Source: Candidatus Geothermincola secundus (GTDB lineage Bacteria > Actinomycetota > Geothermincolia > Geothermincolales > Geothermincolaceae). From it: a stretch of DNA of 38,798 bases. Under the pieces are notes generated by a model that made no database searches, was not told the origin of the DNA, and was given only the letters and a program-made list of their open reading frames with translations. The DNA lies in NCBI GenBank assembly GCA_015711755.1, contig JACVIY010000008.1:1-38798 (forward strand). The letters are read 5' to 3'. A program made the position numbers and the translations under genes. Positions 1-8,178 of the stretch are shown piece after piece (positions within the stretch are counted from its first letter, which is position 1; each line of letters starts with the position of its first letter).

Positions 1-1
1 C

Positions 2-799
2 CTGTCGGGGGTGCGGGTTGCATCGGTGGATCTGCGCGGCCACGGGCGTTCCCAGCCCGAGCCCAGGCATCTCTATTCAGTGGAGAAGTACGCGGAGGAC
101 ATCAGAGCGGTGGTTGAAGTGCTCAAACCCTCTCGTTTCGTGGTCATGGGCCACAGCATGGGGGGATTCGCCGCCTTCACCTTTTGCCGACTCTTCGGCA
201 AAGAGTACCAGGGGCGGTTGGCAGGGGTGGTCTCCCTCAACTCAACCGGCATCCACCTTTTCCACGGCATACCCGGAGGTATGCGGCTGCGGAGCGCTTT
301 GCGGACCTCCCGCTTCTATCGAGTACTGGAATGGTTGGCTGGGAGGCCGCAGCTCCTGAGGGCGGTGCTGAGGCGGTTGAGCCGCAGTGCCTCCGTCTAT
401 CTCCTCTACCGTTTCATCGGTTTCGGCCCCCGTCCCTCTCCCACCATGATAAGGAACATCATGGATATGACCCTGAGAGGCCCCTATCCTACCATGGTCA
501 TGGACGCAAGGGCCTGCCTGGAATACGAGGCCGGGGATCATCTGGCGCAAATAAGAGTGCCGGTACTGCTGGTCGCGGGCAGGAAGGATTATCTGGTGAG
601 CGCGGCAACCAACCGGGAGACCCGCGCGCGGCTGGAGAAGGCCGAGCTCGTCATCTTCCCGTCGGGACACGGATGCCCGCTTGATCGTCATGAGGAGGTG
701 AACGGCGCCGTGCGGCGTTTCGTCGCGGACGTTTTGGAGATGCCATACGCATCTTTTAGAGGAGGAGAGTGCGGCGGAAGGGCGGAACTGACCGCTTGA
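2..799 (+). CDS. alpha/beta hydrolase, 5' partial
   Basis: An alpha/beta-hydrolase-fold enzyme, probably an esterase, lipase or C-C bond hydrolase; the substrate cannot be told. Visible landmarks are the DLRGHGRS strand-loop, the nucleophile elbow GHSMGG, a catalytic Asp in AGRKDYLV and a catalytic His in SGHGCP near the C-terminus. Between them lies a helical cap (roughly ORF residues 85-160). The frame is open to the left edge. In this family the oxyanion-hole HG motif sits about 25-30 residues before DLRGHG and is missing here, so the real N-terminus lies outside the window and the GTG at 11 in the ORF track is not the true start. A possible promoter for the next gene begins at its stop codon. 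Confidence 0.85.
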   Translation: MSGVRVASVDLRGHGRSQPEPRHLYSVEKYAEDIRAVVEVLKPSRFVVMGHSMGGFAAFTFCRLFGKEYQGRLAGVVSLNSTGIHLFHGIPGGMRLRSALRTSRFYRVLEWLAGRPQLLRAVLRRLSRSASVYLLYRFIGFGPRPSPTMIRNIMDMTLRGPYPTMVMDARACLEYEAGDHLAQIRVPVLLVAGRKDYLVSAATNRETRARLEKAELVIFPSGHGCPLDRHEEVNGAVRRFVADVLEMPYASFRGGECGGRAELTA

Positions 800-825
800 G
801 GCGCTTCTCTCCGCGTGGATAATAT
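796..825 (+). promoter_or_regulatory. candidate sigma70-type promoter before the P1 peptidase gene
   Basis: TTGAGG, an 18-base spacer, then TAATAT. Both hexamers match four of six consensus bases. It lies in the 120-base gap between the hydrolase and the peptidase gene. Moderate to weak evidence by eye only. Confidence 0.3.
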
Positions 826-921
826 TGAGGAAAGGCAGAGGGAGCTGGGCGCAAGAAAACATGGATAGCCGCTGGTGAAAAAGGCGCGGAGAAAGCGCGA
901 GCGGCAGCGCGCCCGCTTTGG

Positions 922-1899
922 ATGGAGGGGATCGAGACGGGGGGCGTCATGGAAGCTGAACTCGAGGGCGTTCTGGTGGGCCATGCCCAGGACCGGGAGG
1001 CGCTCACCGGATGCAGCGTCATCATGTTTCCGGAAGGAGCGACAGCCGGGGCGGACGTCAGGGGCGGTGCGCCTGCGTCTCGAGAGACGGAGCTCTTGCG
1101 CAGCACCAAGCTGGTGGAACGGGTCAACGCCTTTCTCTTGACCGGCGGCAGCGCTTTCGGATTGGCCGCGGCGGACGGGGTCATGTCCTTCCTGGAGGAA
1201 AAAGGGTGGGGCTTCGACGCGCTGGTGGTAAAGGTGCCCATAGTGCCGGCGGCGGCGCTCTTCGACCTGACCGTGGGAGATCATTCCGTACGGCCCGACG
1301 CGTCCATGGGATACGCCGCCTGCTTGGCGGCATCGCGGGACCTCTCCGCCTCGGGAAACGTGGGAGCGGGAACCGGAGCCACGGTGGGCAAGGTGCTGGG
1401 CAGCGGATTCTGCATGAAAAGCGGTCTGGGCTTCGCCTCCTTCCGGGCGGCGGACGGTCTGGAAGTGGCCGCCTGGGTCGCGGTGAACGCCTTCGGCGAT
1501 GTGGTTGGAGACGATGGAAGGATAATCGCCGGGGCCAGGAGCCCGGACGGCGGTTTTCTGGACACCGAGGCCTTTCTGGAGGGGTCGGCTTGCGGATCGC
1601 TGAAAGGCGAGCCGGGATGCAACACCACCATCGGGGTGCTGGTCACCAACGCCCGCATGAGCAAATCGGAGGCGAACTGGCTGGCCCAGGCGGGCCACCG
1701 CGGCTTCTCCAGGGCTATAAGGCCCAGCCACACCAGGTTGGACGGCGACACCGTTTTCGCCGCCGCCCTCGGACGAGTGGAGGCACCGTTGGACCTGACG
1801 GCCGTAATCGGGGTGCGGGTCATGGCTCGGGCCGTGCGCGTGGCGGTGCTCGCCGCAAAGGGGGTGGAGGGGATCCCGGCTGCGTCTGACCTGGCCTGA
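922..1899 (+). CDS. P1 family peptidase (DmpA/NylC-like, autoproteolytic)
   Basis: N-terminal-nucleophile hydrolase of the DmpA/NylC (peptidase family P1, formerly S58) type. Such enzymes cleave themselves and act as aminopeptidases or amide hydrolases. Landmarks in order are VGHAQD, TGCSVIMFPEGATAGADVRGGAP, the TGGSAFGLAAADGV helix, GNVGAGTGATVGK, and the self-cleavage site PGCNTTIG, where the Asn-Thr bond (about residues 234/235) would give a new N-terminal Thr nucleophile. The length of about 320 residues is normal for the family. The ATG at 949 (MEAELEG) has a GGGGGG stretch just upstream and starts nearer the conserved core, so it is a reasonable alternative to 922. Physiological substrate unknown. 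Confidence 0.88.
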   Translation: MEGIETGGVMEAELEGVLVGHAQDREALTGCSVIMFPEGATAGADVRGGAPASRETELLRSTKLVERVNAFLLTGGSAFGLAAADGVMSFLEEKGWGFDALVVKVPIVPAAALFDLTVGDHSVRPDASMGYAACLAASRDLSASGNVGAGTGATVGKVLGSGFCMKSGLGFASFRAADGLEVAAWVAVNAFGDVVGDDGRIIAGARSPDGGFLDTEAFLEGSACGSLKGEPGCNTTIGVLVTNARMSKSEANWLAQAGHRGFSRAIRPSHTRLDGDTVFAAALGRVEAPLDLTAVIGVRVMARAVRVAVLAAKGVEGIPAASDLA

Positions 1900-1963
1900 C
1901 GGCGTGAAGGCGTGGGGTCTGCAAAGGGCCGAGGTCGATGCGGGTAGAAGGCGGGGGAGGGAT

Positions 1964-2485
1964 ATGATGGACCTTTTCGAGGCGATGGAGAAACGCCGCA
2001 GCGTGCGGGATTTCGACCCGGCGCGGGACGTCCCGATCGAGATGATCGAGGAGATCCTGCGCTGCGCCTGCCTCGCGCCGTCCGCCGGTAACGTGCAGCC
2101 CTGGAGGTTCTGCGTTATCCGCGACCGCGGCTTGAAGGAGAAGCTGGCAGAGGCGGCTCTGGGCCAGGCCTTTGTGGCCTCCGCTCCCGTGGTGATCGTG
2201 GTCTGCGCCGACCTTAAGGCCCATGCGGCCGCATACGGGAAGCGGGGGGTGGAGCTCTACTCCATCCAGGACACCGCTGCCGCCATACAGAACCTGCTGC
2301 TGGCGGCGACCTCGCTGGGGCTGGGTTCATGCTGGGTGGGCGCTTTTCGTGAGGGGGAAGCTGCCGCGGCCCTGGGACTGGAGGAGAGCCTGCGGCCCCT
2401 GGCCATCATCCCCTTGGGCTACCCGCGCTCGTCATCCAGGCGCGCCAACAGGATGGACCACCGGCGCCTGACCGTTTATATGTGA
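1964..2485 (+). CDS. nitroreductase family protein
   Basis: FMN-dependent nitroreductase-fold oxidoreductase of about 174 residues. It shows the N-terminal LFEAMEKRRSVRDF signature that contacts FMN phosphate, the LAPSAGNVQPWRF segment, the mid-protein helix DTAAAIQNLLLAATSLGLGSCWVG and the C-terminal PLGYPRSSSRRANRM. The family reduces nitro, quinone or flavin substrates with NAD(P)H; the exact role here is open. The ORF track starts at 1904, but GGGGGAGG at about 1953-1960 sits just before ATGATG. The ATG at 1967 has better spacing than the one at 1964, so the start could be one codon later. The gene follows the P1 peptidase by about 65 bases on the same strand. Confidence 0.9.
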   Translation: MMDLFEAMEKRRSVRDFDPARDVPIEMIEEILRCACLAPSAGNVQPWRFCVIRDRGLKEKLAEAALGQAFVASAPVVIVVCADLKAHAAAYGKRGVELYSIQDTAAAIQNLLLAATSLGLGSCWVGAFREGEAAAALGLEESLRPLAIIPLGYPRSSSRRANRMDHRRLTVYM

Positions 2486-2566
2486 ACGGGGCCCTTGAGC
2501 GCCCGTCCCGACAAAGCGGGTGCCGATCCCGGGCGGCGCAATTGCCTGAACGGGTGCGGCGCTTCC

Positions 2567-3193
2567 TTAAAGGCCGCTGTCCGCCTCCGGGAGTCTCTCG
2601 AACGGATGCACCATAGTGTCTATGCTGCTGAAGCTGCCGTCGGTGAAAGTCGCCACCGCCCTCGTGTAGAAGAGAAGCAGCATCTGCTTTCCCTGAAGGT
2701 CGCTGGTGGTGCTGAAATAGGGGGCTCCCAGGGCGGCCTTTAGGTCGTCCAGGTCCGTGCCGGTGGAGAAGTCCTGCGGCCTCAGGGAGGTGGGTGGGTA
2801 TTCGCCGGACCGGTCCCGGAGGGTTCTGCGGCGGATGAGGCGGCCGTTATGAAATGAGAGCTCCTCTGCGGCCTCCGTCCAGGACCATGACTCCACGCGG
2901 TCCCCTGTCCTCGGATCAAGGCTTATCCAGAAGTGATCGGGTAGCCCTAACTCCTCCAACGCTTCCTGCTGCTCCGAGGAGGGTATCACCGATTTGCCCG
3001 TGTCCACCATGGGGGTGAAGTCGAGGGGGCGATACCGCTCGATGGGCCGGGTGTCGCTCCCGCAACCGCCGGAGACGGCGACGAGGAAGGCAAACGCCAG
3101 GGCGGCGGCGAGCGGCGACTTCGGCGGTCCCGCCGGCGAAGAGCCGGAGGCGCGCACTCCGCCCCGGGCGCGAGACTTTTTCTTCCCCTCCAC
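2567..3193 (-). CDS. putative lipoprotein, unknown function
   Basis: Predicted secreted lipoprotein. A basic stretch and a hydrophobic segment (PLAAALAFAFLVAVSGGC) end in a lipobox-like VSGGC, followed by a mature region of about 155 residues. That region has no domain I recognise; it contains FWISLDPRTGDRVESWSW and a strand-rich C-terminal half (GKQMLLLFYTRAVATFTDGSF). The ORF track begins at 3313, but the divergent gene starts at 3219, so a start inside the overlap is more likely. The GTG at 3193 (MEGKKKSRARGG) has GGA about five bases upstream; the ATG at 3220 is the alternative and would share bases with the opposite gene's start codon. Not recognised beyond the lipoprotein call. Confidence 0.65.
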   Translation of the reverse strand: MEGKKKSRARGGVRASGSSPAGPPKSPLAAALAFAFLVAVSGGCGSDTRPIERYRPLDFTPMVDTGKSVIPSSEQQEALEELGLPDHFWISLDPRTGDRVESWSWTEAAEELSFHNGRLIRRRTLRDRSGEYPPTSLRPQDFSTGTDLDDLKAALGAPYFSTTSDLQGKQMLLLFYTRAVATFTDGSFSSIDTMVHPFERLPEADSGL

Positions 3194-3218
3194 GGCTCCA
3201 TGATAAGATAAGCGGGCC

Positions 3219-5318
3219 ATGGGTAGAAGGCACCGGATCATCGCATGCCTGCTCACCGCCATCCTGCTCGTCTTTCCGCCGGCCGGCGGGGGTTGCGGCG
3301 GCGGGGAGAGCATAGAGCTGACGCCGCTTCAAGAGCCGTCGGGGTTCTCGACGGTCTTTCCGCCCGTGGAAGCGCAGACGCCTTCAAACCCCCCACAGAA
3401 GCTCCCCCCGTCTCTGTCTTCCGTGAAGGGGATGGAGGGGATCGAGCTGACCTCAGGGGAAAGGGCCCTCCTCGCCGGCCGGGGCTTTATGATTTCATCG
3501 GCACCCCTCGACTCACTGGTCAGCCCGTATATGGAGTCGACGGCGCCGCCTTTCGTCACCCTGGACCTCCTCCTCTATGCGTTCATCCGCCTTTCTCGGC
3601 GGGCGGCTGTGGAGGCGGCCCGAGGGACACTTCGCGAGGATCTGCTCGCATTGAGCCTCGCCCTGATGCAGAGGTCCGCCGATCTCGCGGAGGCCGCGGG
3701 AAAGAAGGCCGCGGAGGCGGCCCGGGCCAACCGGGCTTTTTTCGGAGTGGCTGCGCGCCTGTTGGACGAAGGATGCCCGCTTCCCCCTGAGGTGGAGGAC
3801 GTGGTGGAGAGGGAGGTCCGCCTGGTGGAGGTAGCGAGCGGGGAGGAGTTCTCGCCCCTCTTCGGTTACCGCGTCGATTATCGGCTCTTCCGCCCCGAGG
3901 GAGCGCTGGCCGGGGATCCCCGGGCAGCCGACTTTTTCCGTGCGGCCGTCTGGTACGGAGCGATGGTCATGCGCGCGCGTCCCGGAGAGGAGGAAGCCCT
4001 GGTCGAACTGGGCAGGAGGGAGACGCGGCAAGCGGCCTTGGCCGTATCCGCCCTGCACACGGCGCGGGTGGGGGAAGGGTCCGCTTTGGATGTCTGGGAG
4101 AGGGTCTGGCAGTTCTGCCGCTTTTTTCTCTCCTGCACGGGAGGCCCGAGCGTTTATGACTACACTCGGGTTATGCGTGAGGTGTTGGGAGGGCGCTTCT
4201 TCCTCCGGGATTTGGAAGACGAGTCGAAAGTGGATGCCCTGGCGGGACGGCTGCTGGAGCAGCGGGCTGAGAACGATTACGGCTGGGGCCCCTGGGAGCG
4301 GGAGGAAAGGGGCCGCCTGGGACTGCGTTTTCTGGGGGAGCGGAAGCCCCCGGATCGCCTCGTGCGGGCATCCCTCACCGAACCGGCGGTGGCCGGGCGG
4401 GCTATGGGCTGCGGCCTCGATCTGCCTGCGTCGCTGGGCTCACAGCGGGCCCTCTCCATCATCATGACGCTCTACGGGGGCGAAGAGCATCCTGGACTCG
4501 ATGCGGACGTGGAGATGTTGCGGCGGTCCCTGGTAATGCGCGGCAGCCTCCTCGCGACCGGGGATCTATCCTGGGGCTTGCTGGAGGTCTTACGGCAGAT
4601 GTTGACACCGGGCGCTGGGGGGCTTCCGGCCTTCATGCTCACTCCCGCATGGCAGGATCGCTGCCTTTATGCCCTACTGGGGTCTTGGGTCGCCTGGCGG
4701 GGCAGCGGCGCGGAGGATGCTGATCGCGGGGAAGTCCCGGCGATGCGGGCGAGCGAAGCCCGGCAAGAGCGACCGCTGTCAACCGTCTCGGATGTTCTTC
4801 CAGGATATGTCGAACCCAACCCGGCCGCCCTGGCCCGCCTGTCCGCCCTGGCGGACATGACCGAGAGGGGATTGAGGGAGAAGGGTATGTTGGATGAGGA
4901 GCTGGGCCTGCGCTTTCGGGAGCTCGAGTCGCTGCTGGAGACGATGCGAGGAGCGGCCGCCAAGGAGCTCTCGGGTATTCCTTTCAGCGAGGAGGAGGCC
5001 TCGGTTTTCCGCCGACTCCCCGAGATGCTGCTGTCTCTGGAAATCGACGGTGCGGAACCGCTTCTTATCGGCTTTGGCGAGGATCCCGCGGAAGAAGCGG
5101 TGCTTCAGGTGGCGACGGGGGGGGCGGTGGTCTGCCACTTCGTCCTTTTCTATCAGGGCGCTTATCATTATGCGCGGGGAGGCGGGCTCAACTATTACGA
5201 AATCAGGCGCCCCAGCGGCGCTGAGCTTGACCCCGAGTCCTGGCGGCGGATGCTGGAAGGAGGGGAGGCGCCCCTTCCTCCTCCCTGGACCGACACCTTC
5301 CTCCGGCTCGGTGGCTGA
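3219..5318 (+). CDS. DUF3160 domain lipoprotein
   Basis: Secreted lipoprotein of 699 residues: a short basic start, hydrophobic IIACLLTAILLVFPPAGGGC with the lipid-acceptor Cys at about 26, then a Pro-rich linker to about 70. The rest matches the DUF3160 pattern as I know it. GFMISSAPLDSLVSPYMESTAPPFVTLD opens the domain, and YRVDYRLFRPEGALAGDPRAADFFRAAVWYGAMVMR corresponds to the family's DYSqFkPRGHY...YFrAMmWyGr signature, slightly degenerate. A helical middle and an ALLGSWVAWR region follow. Function is unknown; these are large, mostly helical exported proteins. There is no clear Shine-Dalgarno; a TAAGAT hexamer at 3204-3209 would put transcription almost at the ATG, so the message could be nearly leaderless. 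It is divergent from the lipoprotein to its left. Confidence 0.75.
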   Translation: MGRRHRIIACLLTAILLVFPPAGGGCGGGESIELTPLQEPSGFSTVFPPVEAQTPSNPPQKLPPSLSSVKGMEGIELTSGERALLAGRGFMISSAPLDSLVSPYMESTAPPFVTLDLLLYAFIRLSRRAAVEAARGTLREDLLALSLALMQRSADLAEAAGKKAAEAARANRAFFGVAARLLDEGCPLPPEVEDVVEREVRLVEVASGEEFSPLFGYRVDYRLFRPEGALAGDPRAADFFRAAVWYGAMVMRARPGEEEALVELGRRETRQAALAVSALHTARVGEGSALDVWERVWQFCRFFLSCTGGPSVYDYTRVMREVLGGRFFLRDLEDESKVDALAGRLLEQRAENDYGWGPWEREERGRLGLRFLGERKPPDRLVRASLTEPAVAGRAMGCGLDLPASLGSQRALSIIMTLYGGEEHPGLDADVEMLRRSLVMRGSLLATGDLSWGLLEVLRQMLTPGAGGLPAFMLTPAWQDRCLYALLGSWVAWRGSGAEDADRGEVPAMRASEARQERPLSTVSDVLPGYVEPNPAALARLSALADMTERGLREKGMLDEELGLRFRELESLLETMRGAAAKELSGIPFSEEEASVFRRLPEMLLSLEIDGAEPLLIGFGEDPAEEAVLQVATGGAVVCHFVLFYQGAYHYARGGGLNYYEIRRPSGAELDPESWRRMLEGGEAPLPPPWTDTFLRLGG

Positions 5319-5332
5319 CCATGGGCATGAAA

Positions 5333-5351
5333 CGGATCCCGCCGGGATCCG
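5333..5351 (+). terminator. candidate terminator hairpin after the DUF3160 gene
   Basis: CGGATCCC-GCC-GGGATCCG is a perfect 8-bp stem with a 3-base loop, 15 bases after the stop codon. No T-run follows, so it may be a Rho-independent terminator of the U-poor actinobacterial kind or only a 3' end hairpin. Confidence 0.4.
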
Positions 5352-5407
5352 ATGACCGATCACCGAACCTCCGTCATCGGAAGGCGTCCGCTGAGAGGCA
5401 TCATCAT

Positions 5408-5476
5408 TTGACAAAATGTAAAATGTGCAATGTGAAGGGCAGAAATATGAAGGGCTGAACCCGGATATGTTAACAT
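5408..5476 (+). promoter_or_regulatory. regulatory region of the HMGS-like operon: TTGACA, heptamer repeats, extended -10
   Basis: AT-rich stretch in a GC-rich setting. A perfect TTGACA lies at 5408-5413, overlapped at its last base and followed by AAAATGT-AAAATGT-GCAATGT (5413-5433), two exact heptamers and one degenerate copy. Further on, ATGTTAACAT (5467-5476) is a 10-base palindrome containing an extended -10 (TG-T-TAACAT). The second element places transcription about 40 bases before the ATG at 5524. The TTGACA lacks a good -10 at 17 bases (TGTGAA), so it may be a separate weak promoter or part of an operator. Confidence 0.4.
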
Positions 5477-5523
5477 AGCGGGCGAAATCGGCAATCTGGG
5501 TAGAAAGCAGAGGAGGAAAGATA

Positions 5524-6951
5524 ATGGCGGGCATCAAGTCTTTCGGAGCATACGTCCCGTGGCTGCGCTTGAGCCGCGAAGTCATCGCCAAGGGATGGGG
5601 GATCCCCGGGGCTCCCGGAACCGTGGCAGTAGCCAACTTCGACGAGGACAGCGTGACCATGGCGGTGGAAGCGGCCCTCAACTGCGTAGAGGGATTTGAC
5701 CCCGCTTCCATCGGGGGAGTTCTTTTCGCCTCCACCACCGCTCCTTATGCGGAGAAGTCCCTGGCCTCGCTGGTGGCCACGGTCCTGGATGCGCCGGAAA
5801 ACGCACATACCGCGGATTTTGCCGTCTCCCTACGCGCCTCCACATCGGCTTTGCTGACGGCACTCGACGCCGCCGCCTGCGGCAGGGCCGACAACATCGT
5901 GGTGACCGCGGGGGAGACGCGGGTGGCTGAGCCGATCACTCCCTGGGAACAGACTCTGGGCGACGGGGCGGGGGCTCTTCTGGTGGGAGAGGGCGAGGGG
6001 GTCATAGCCGAATATCTCGGTTTCCATTCGCTCAAGGACGAGATCATGTTCACCTGGCGCCGGGCTGAGGAAGACCATATGCTGCGGGAGTTCAACGCGC
6101 GCATGGCCCAGTCCATGGGATACGAGAAGGTGATGGTGCGGGCCATAAAGGGCGCCATGAAGGAGCTGGGCCTCTCTCCCGAGAGCGTAGCCCGGGCGGT
6201 GTTCACCGCCCCAGATTTTCGTTCCCACGGCCGCATCGCCGCCAAGTGCGGCTTCAACCCGACCGCCGGTCAGGTGCAGGATGCCCTCTTCGCCTTCGTG
6301 GGGGGCACGGGGACGGCCCAGCCCCTGATGATGATGGCCCATGCACTGGAGAGCGGGCTGAAAGAGGGAGACGTGGTGCTGCTGGCCCATTACGCCGACG
6401 GGGCCGACGTGTTGGCTTTCAAGGTGACCGGGGCCCTGGCTCAACTGCCGCCGCGGCGGGCGGTGAACTCCTGTCTCGCCGCGCAACATCCGCTGGACAG
6501 TCTGGCCCGTTTCATGCGCTACCGGGGGCTCACCGTTATCCCTACCCTGGATGACTTCGGCTCCCCCGTTCAGACCTGGCGCGACAACTCCCAGGTCTAT
6601 CCGCTGCATGGGGCCAAGTGCAATAAGTGCGGCTTTGTCCGCTTCCCCATCGACCGCGTCTGCGGCCGCTGCCGCGCGCGGGACGACAACACCGAGGTGC
6701 GCCTGGCCCGGCGGGGCAGGGTCTTCACCTTCATCCACGACAACCTCTATCCCGCGGTGGAACTGCCCACCACCCTGGCGGTGGTGGACCTGGAGGACGG
6801 GGCGCGCATCTTCCTGCAGATGACCGACCGGGTACCGGATGAGGTGGAGGTGGACATGGAGGTGGAACTGACCTTCCGCCTGATCCACAAGGGAGATGAA
6901 TGGAACCACTATTTCTGGAAGTGCCGCCCGGCGCGGCGGGGGGGTGAGTGA
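5524..6951 (+). CDS. HMG-CoA-synthase-like thiolase-fold protein fused to a DUF35 Zn-ribbon/OB domain
   Basis: Two-part protein of 475 residues. Residues 1 to about 340 have the thiolase-superfamily (HMGS/KAS III) fold, with duplicated strands such as ADNIVVTAGETRVAEP and a late GGTGTAQPLMMMAHAL. Residues about 350-470 are a DUF35 unit: zinc ribbon CNKCGFVRFPIDRVCGRC, then an OB fold (GRVFTFIHDNLYPAVELPTTLAVVDLEDG). Aligned by eye with archaeal-type HMG-CoA synthase, the catalytic Glu, Cys and His positions read Thr71, Leu103 (FAVSLRAST against FxxACKAGT) and Thr228 (FTAPD against FHxPN). So it is probably not a true HMG-CoA synthase, despite what automatic annotation may say. Archaeal thiolase/HMGS/DUF35 complexes and the steroid aldolase Ltp2-ChsH2 are structural precedents. 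RBS is GAGGAGG. The thiolase gene follows one base later. Confidence 0.85.
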   Translation: MAGIKSFGAYVPWLRLSREVIAKGWGIPGAPGTVAVANFDEDSVTMAVEAALNCVEGFDPASIGGVLFASTTAPYAEKSLASLVATVLDAPENAHTADFAVSLRASTSALLTALDAAACGRADNIVVTAGETRVAEPITPWEQTLGDGAGALLVGEGEGVIAEYLGFHSLKDEIMFTWRRAEEDHMLREFNARMAQSMGYEKVMVRAIKGAMKELGLSPESVARAVFTAPDFRSHGRIAAKCGFNPTAGQVQDALFAFVGGTGTAQPLMMMAHALESGLKEGDVVLLAHYADGADVLAFKVTGALAQLPPRRAVNSCLAAQHPLDSLARFMRYRGLTVIPTLDDFGSPVQTWRDNSQVYPLHGAKCNKCGFVRFPIDRVCGRCRARDDNTEVRLARRGRVFTFIHDNLYPAVELPTTLAVVDLEDGARIFLQMTDRVPDEVEVDMEVELTFRLIHKGDEWNHYFWKCRPARRGGE

Positions 6952-6952
6952 G

Positions 6953-8131
6953 ATGACCTGCTCCATCCACGATGTTGCCATCATCGGAGGGGGGGCTTCC
7001 AAGGTCTTCGGGGAGCAGTTCGGCAAGAGCGCCGACGACCTCCTTTTCGAGGCCTGCTTCGAGGCTCTGGACGACGCGGGGGTGGGGGTGGAGGAGATCC
7101 AGGCCGGCTGGATCGGCATCGCCTACCCCTTCACCGGCCTTTCCGGGGCCACCATGGCCGACCCCATCAAGCTGTACGACATCCCCATCACCCACACCGA
7201 GAACTACTGCTGCTCGGGAATGGATGCCTTCCGCAACGCCTGCCTGGCGGTAGCTTCGGGGATGTACGACATGGTCATGGCCTGCGGCGTGGAGAAGATA
7301 ACCGATCAAGGCGGACGCGGGCTCCCCGGGCTGGGACAGCAGCACCCGGTCATCTTCAGGGGCATAACCGCGCCGTCGGCCTTCGGCCTGGCTTTCGAGA
7401 GGCACCGCAAGGAGTTCGGGCTGACCCGCGAGGACCTCGCTCACGTGGCGGTGAAGAACCACGCCAACGGGGCGGCCCATCCCCGCGCCCACTTCCGCCG
7501 GGAGGTGACTCTGGAGCAGGTCATAAAAGCCCCCTCCATCTCCGGGCCCCTGGGCCTGCTGGACTGCTGCCCCATCTCCGACGGGGCCGCGGCTCTGGTC
7601 ATCACCCGTAAGGACATCGCCCGCAAGTACCGCGACGATTTCGTCACCGTCAGGGCTCTGGCCCTCTCGGTATATTCCAACTGGCTGCCGTTCCAGCCCG
7701 ACTTCGACTACCTGGCCTGGCGCCCCACGGTGAAGGCGGCCGAGCAGGCCTATCGGCAGGCGGGAATCGAGGACCCGCTGCGGGAGATAGACCTGGCCGA
7801 GGTGCACGACTGTTTCACCATCACCGAGATACTCAACATCGAGGACCTGGGCTTCTGCAGGAAAGGCGAGGGGGGGCGCTTCGTGCGGGAAGGCCGCGCC
7901 AACGTTGACGGTGATGTGGCCATCAACCCCTCGGGAGGCCTGAAGTGCTTCGGTCACCCCATCGGGGCCACCGGCTGCCGCATGGTATTCGAGGTGATGA
8001 GGCAGCTGCAGGGGCGGGCGGAAGGCAAGCAGCGCGAGGGAGCCAAGACGGGGATGGCCCACAACCTGGGGGGGCTGGGCGGCACCGTTTGCGGCATCGC
8101 CATCTTGAGCTCAGAGGACAGGTTCAAGTGA
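6953..8131 (+). CDS. thiolase family protein (SCP2/SCP-x type)
   Basis: Acyl-CoA thiolase-fold enzyme of about 392 residues, of the SCP2-thiolase subgroup that often pairs with DUF35 proteins. The nucleophile loop is NYCCSGMDAF with Cys86 as the expected nucleophile. The HDxF motif is HDCFTITE, the catalytic His is in GHPIGATGCRM, and a C-terminal GGLGGTVC carries a second Cys. All catalytic positions look intact, unlike the upstream partner. The ORF track starts at 6896 inside the previous gene; the ATG at 6953 lies one base after the upstream stop and suggests translational coupling, with an in-frame GTG at 6944 as alternative. Likely forms a complex with the upstream fusion protein, with the DUF35 domain bridging substrate between active sites (inference from archaeal and steroid systems). 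Confidence 0.9.
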   Translation: MTCSIHDVAIIGGGASKVFGEQFGKSADDLLFEACFEALDDAGVGVEEIQAGWIGIAYPFTGLSGATMADPIKLYDIPITHTENYCCSGMDAFRNACLAVASGMYDMVMACGVEKITDQGGRGLPGLGQQHPVIFRGITAPSAFGLAFERHRKEFGLTREDLAHVAVKNHANGAAHPRAHFRREVTLEQVIKAPSISGPLGLLDCCPISDGAAALVITRKDIARKYRDDFVTVRALALSVYSNWLPFQPDFDYLAWRPTVKAAEQAYRQAGIEDPLREIDLAEVHDCFTITEILNIEDLGFCRKGEGGRFVREGRANVDGDVAINPSGGLKCFGHPIGATGCRMVFEVMRQLQGRAEGKQREGAKTGMAHNLGGLGGTVCGIAILSSEDRFK

Positions 8132-8178
8132 GACGCGCCGCCTGAGGGGCGGCCCGGGAACAGGGGTCCTGAGGCAGG

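Noticed and set aside
688-1731. 347-residue minus-strand ORF over the P1 peptidase
   Set aside because: No domain pattern; the opposite strand has the complete peptidase motif set.
5830-7119. 429-residue minus-strand ORF
   Set aside because: Shadow of the HMGS-like and thiolase genes.
5524-8131. A mevalonate-pathway HMG-CoA synthase/thiolase pair
   Set aside because: The synthase-like protein lacks the Glu, Cys and His needed, and no other mevalonate gene is in the window.
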